Below are positions 6,376 to 8,124 of a stretch of 8,124 nt of DNA, one piece after another; the first letter of the stretch is position 1, and every line of letters starts with the position of its first letter. This stretch comes from an uncultured Bacteroidales bacterium (GTDB lineage Bacteria > Bacteroidota > Bacteroidia > Bacteroidales > JAUNSR01): NCBI GenBank assembly GCA_947074165.1, contig CAMTOT010000123.1:1-8124 (forward strand), given 5' to 3'. Position numbers and translations under genes: made by a program. The notes below the pieces were generated by a model. The model saw only the letters and a list, made by a program, of their open reading frames with translations. It ran no database searches and was not told the DNA's origin.

Positions 6376-7782
6376 TTAAAAGTTTTTACCGATTGCTTTT
6401 GACAAATAAATATCGCTCAGGCGAACTCCGATTTCAGCGTCTATTTTCTCAGAGCTTGCTTTAAGCCACGCTGTCTGAGCTTCTAATACATTTTGTGTTG
6501 TCAGCATACCTTCGTGGAACCCGATTTGAGCGTTATTAAGATTCTCTTCCGCTTTATCCATATTGGTTATAGTCATGAGCAGAGTGCGATTGGACTCCTG
6601 CACCTGAAATAAAGCTTTGTTAACCTGTAGTTCAACTTTTTCGCGGGCATCTTCCAGTTTCAGTATAGCGGAGCGTGTTTGTGATTTCTCAGCCTTTAGC
6701 TTATAGTGGTGTTCTCCCCAGTGCCATACAGGGATTTTTACGCCAACACCTACGGTAAACATCCCGTCAAATTTATTCTGGAATCCGTTGAATACATGTG
6801 GGTTCATTAATGTATAGTTTCCCATTAAGGCTACCTGAGGTAGCATGGCCGAACGGGATATGACCTCTTTCTTTTTATATATATCGGCAACGAGTCTGAG
6901 ACTCTTTATCTCGGTGCGCCTTTTGAAGATATCTTCCATATCCGTTATAAGTGGAGCCGGAACCATCGTCGGGGGAGCACTTTCGTCTATAAGTGAGTAG
7001 TTGTCGGATATCGGAAGACCGCACAATTGCGAAAGCAGCATTTTTGATAAAACCAGACCGTCGTCTATTTTAGTGAGTGCTATTTGTGCCTCATTCAGCT
7101 TTACGGCTACCGTTAGCTCATCTGATTTTGTAGCTATGCCGGCTTCAAGCATGTCTCCTACGTCACGGCTCAGGCGCTCCAGAAGATTTACATAACTTTC
7201 TGCCATCTTCTTTTTATGTACGAGAGAAATAATCTGCCAGTAGTTTTGATCGACTGTGATGATCAGATCTTTTACGGCTGTAGATTTCAATGTCCTGGCA
7301 AGCTCCTCTGAATATCTTGTAATATCATGATAAGCTCTGATCTTTCCACCCATATATAAAGGCTGTGTGACCGATACAGTACCTACATATATATTATGCA
7401 TGTCAAAAGTCAGGGCCTCTTTTAGTTTGCCCGGTATTGCGTCTGTGCCTGTTATACTTCCCGCCAAATCAGGAAACAGCGAACCCAGCGCCCCCGTGGC
7501 GTTATCTATCATGCCTCCTATGGCGGCGGCTTGTTTGTCGCTTATAAGACTGATATTTTTAGAATTGTACATATATGCCGCCGAGGCATCGACAGATGGC
7601 AGGTAGTGCGCTCGTGATGATTTTACTTCATAAGACGCTGCTTTAATCTTCTCATCCGCGATAAGAAGTTCCTTATTACTTTTTATAGCCATATTTCGAC
7701 AAGAGTCGAGAGTATAGATATTTTGGCAGAAAGTAGAAAAGCAACAAATCAGCAAAAGTGATGAAGTGATTAATTTCTTCAT
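6376..7782 (-). CDS. TolC-family outer-membrane efflux protein
   Basis: This 468-residue protein has a cleavable signal peptide (two lysines, then a hydrophobic stretch SSLLLICCFSTFC, probable cut before Q20). C13, C14 and C19 do not form a convincing lipobox, so it is probably not a lipoprotein. Two homologous OEP repeats follow: about residues 23-255 (TLDSCRNMAIKSNKELL, LPSVDASAAYMYN, VTQPLYMGGKIRA) and about 280-465 (FKRRTEIKSLRLV, LPQVALMGNYT, VKIPVWHWGEHHYKL). Each has a beta-hairpin of the barrel and long coiled helices of the periplasmic tunnel, so a trimer would form the exit duct. Length matches the family. It is the first gene of the minus-strand operon, with a -7 element about 60 bases upstream. 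Having a dedicated outer-membrane channel in the same operon is usual in Bacteroidales efflux loci. Confidence 0.95.
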   Translation of the reverse strand: MKKLITSSLLLICCFSTFCQNIYTLDSCRNMAIKSNKELLIADEKIKAASYEVKSSRAHYLPSVDASAAYMYNSKNISLISDKQAAAIGGMIDNATGALGSLFPDLAGSITGTDAIPGKLKEALTFDMHNIYVGTVSVTQPLYMGGKIRAYHDITRYSEELARTLKSTAVKDLIITVDQNYWQIISLVHKKKMAESYVNLLERLSRDVGDMLEAGIATKSDELTVAVKLNEAQIALTKIDDGLVLSKMLLSQLCGLPISDNYSLIDESAPPTMVPAPLITDMEDIFKRRTEIKSLRLVADIYKKKEVISRSAMLPQVALMGNYTLMNPHVFNGFQNKFDGMFTVGVGVKIPVWHWGEHHYKLKAEKSQTRSAILKLEDAREKVELQVNKALFQVQESNRTLLMTITNMDKAEENLNNAQIGFHEGMLTTQNVLEAQTAWLKASSEKIDAEIGVRLSDIYLSKAIGKNF

Positions 7783-7841
7783 TTGATTATGATAATTATG
7801 TGATGTTTAGAATAGGAAAAGCTTAATATAAAGTTGTGTGG

Positions 7842-7849
7842 CAAATTTA
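7842..7849 (-). promoter_or_regulatory. Bacteroidota -7 element of the exporter operon
   Basis: On the minus strand this reads TAAATTTG followed by CC, matching the TAnnTTTG consensus. It lies 59 bases before the tolC-like ATG at 7782, implying a leader of about 50 nucleotides. TTG triplets occur upstream, but none at the ideal distance for a -33 box. It is the best promoter candidate in the leader and would drive all four genes. Confidence 0.55.
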
Positions 7850-7881
7850 TATTATTAACAAATTCAATTGAGGTACAAATT
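7842..7881. repeat. Three CAAATT copies at an exact 17-bp period
   Basis: CAAATT starts at 7842, 7859 and 7876, and the last two copies extend to ACAAATT. The first copy is part of the -7 element. Equal spacing of three copies in a promoter region is what tandem regulator sites can look like, but 17 bp is not a whole number of helical turns and the hexamer is AT-rich, so chance cannot be excluded. Confidence 0.35.
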
Positions 7882-8124
7882 ACTTATATGTTAGTGTATT
7901 AGTCGAAACTTCGCTTTTAGATGTTGGTGAGGTCAATCAAATATCTGTCATAAAATTTGATTGAAATTAAAAATGTTGAAAATTGTAGCAATAAATGCTG
8001 ATTTACTATAAAAAAGTAACCTACAAGGGAGCAATGCTTTTTATTTGTTATATTTATTCGATACAAATAGGCAAATAGATAGTTTTTAGAGTTGTCTCGT
8101 TGCATATTGCAATATAAAATAAAA

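Larger units (their letters stand above)
7783..8124. other. Operon leader and upstream AT-rich DNA, no gene recognised
   Basis: The first 60 bases next to the tolC-like start are its untranslated leader, with a small inverted repeat ATTAT-G-ATAAT at 7786-7796. Beyond the promoter the DNA is very AT-rich up to the window edge. A 62-codon minus-strand frame (7917-8105) is made mostly of Ile, Leu, Phe, Tyr, Asn and Lys as expected from composition, and is not believable as a gene. TTGCA-TAT-TGCAA at 8100-8112 is a short palindrome. No regulator gene or ATPase is visible before the edge. Confidence 0.6.

Noticed and set aside
7917..8105. 62-codon minus-strand frame upstream of the exporter operon
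   Set aside because: Its composition follows the AT-rich DNA, there is no recognisable domain or ribosome binding site, and no -7 element is placed to express it.

Overview
The window looks like the left end of a short-read contig from a member of the Bacteroidota, most likely order Bacteroidales. The evidence is AT-rich intergenic DNA, TAnnTTTG-type -7 promoter elements in place of E. coli -35/-10 boxes, starts without clear Shine-Dalgarno sequences, and a Bacteroidales-style exporter operon. The genus cannot be fixed from the sequence alone. The first 47 bases are not genomic: they read as the end of the Illumina P5 oligo, an 8-base i5 index and the complete TruSeq Read 1 primer site, so biological sequence starts at base 48.

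Left part (48-2377, + strand). A YhcH/YjgK/YiaL (DUF386) family gene has lost its 5' end at the adapter junction. It is followed by a complete class I [4Fe-4S] fumarate hydratase (658-2295) with its own -7 element at 610-618 and a strong intrinsic terminator at 2341-2377. A perfect AT-rich palindrome (577-594) lies in the -33 region of the fumarase promoter.

Middle (2378-2936). This 559-base AT-rich gap lies between convergent transcription units and has no convincing gene. It holds two small hairpins (2572-2593 and 2609-2625, the second followed by a T-run), a possible minus-strand -7 element, and a 21-bp-stem hairpin (2741-2793) that suits the terminator of the minus-strand operon.

Right part (2937-7782, - strand). 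A compact four-gene operon is transcribed from about 7840 leftward: a TolC-family outer-membrane efflux protein, an HlyD/EmrA-type membrane fusion protein, and two different ABC-2 type permeases. Spacings are 13 bp, a 19-bp overlap and 1 bp. Together they would form a three-layer export machine across inner membrane, periplasm and outer membrane. The operon has no ATP-binding subunit, although related ybhGFSR-type loci place one between the fusion protein and the permeases. The promoter-like element upstream and the terminator-like hairpin downstream suggest the operon is complete, so the ATPase must be supplied from elsewhere or the system works differently.

Right end (7783-8124). This is the operon leader and AT-rich upstream DNA with a -7 element and three CAAATT copies at an exact 17-bp period. 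No believable gene is visible there. Overall the window is ordinary core metabolism plus an efflux operon. The points most worth checking are the adapter contamination, the missing ATPase and a few unexplained palindromes and repeats.
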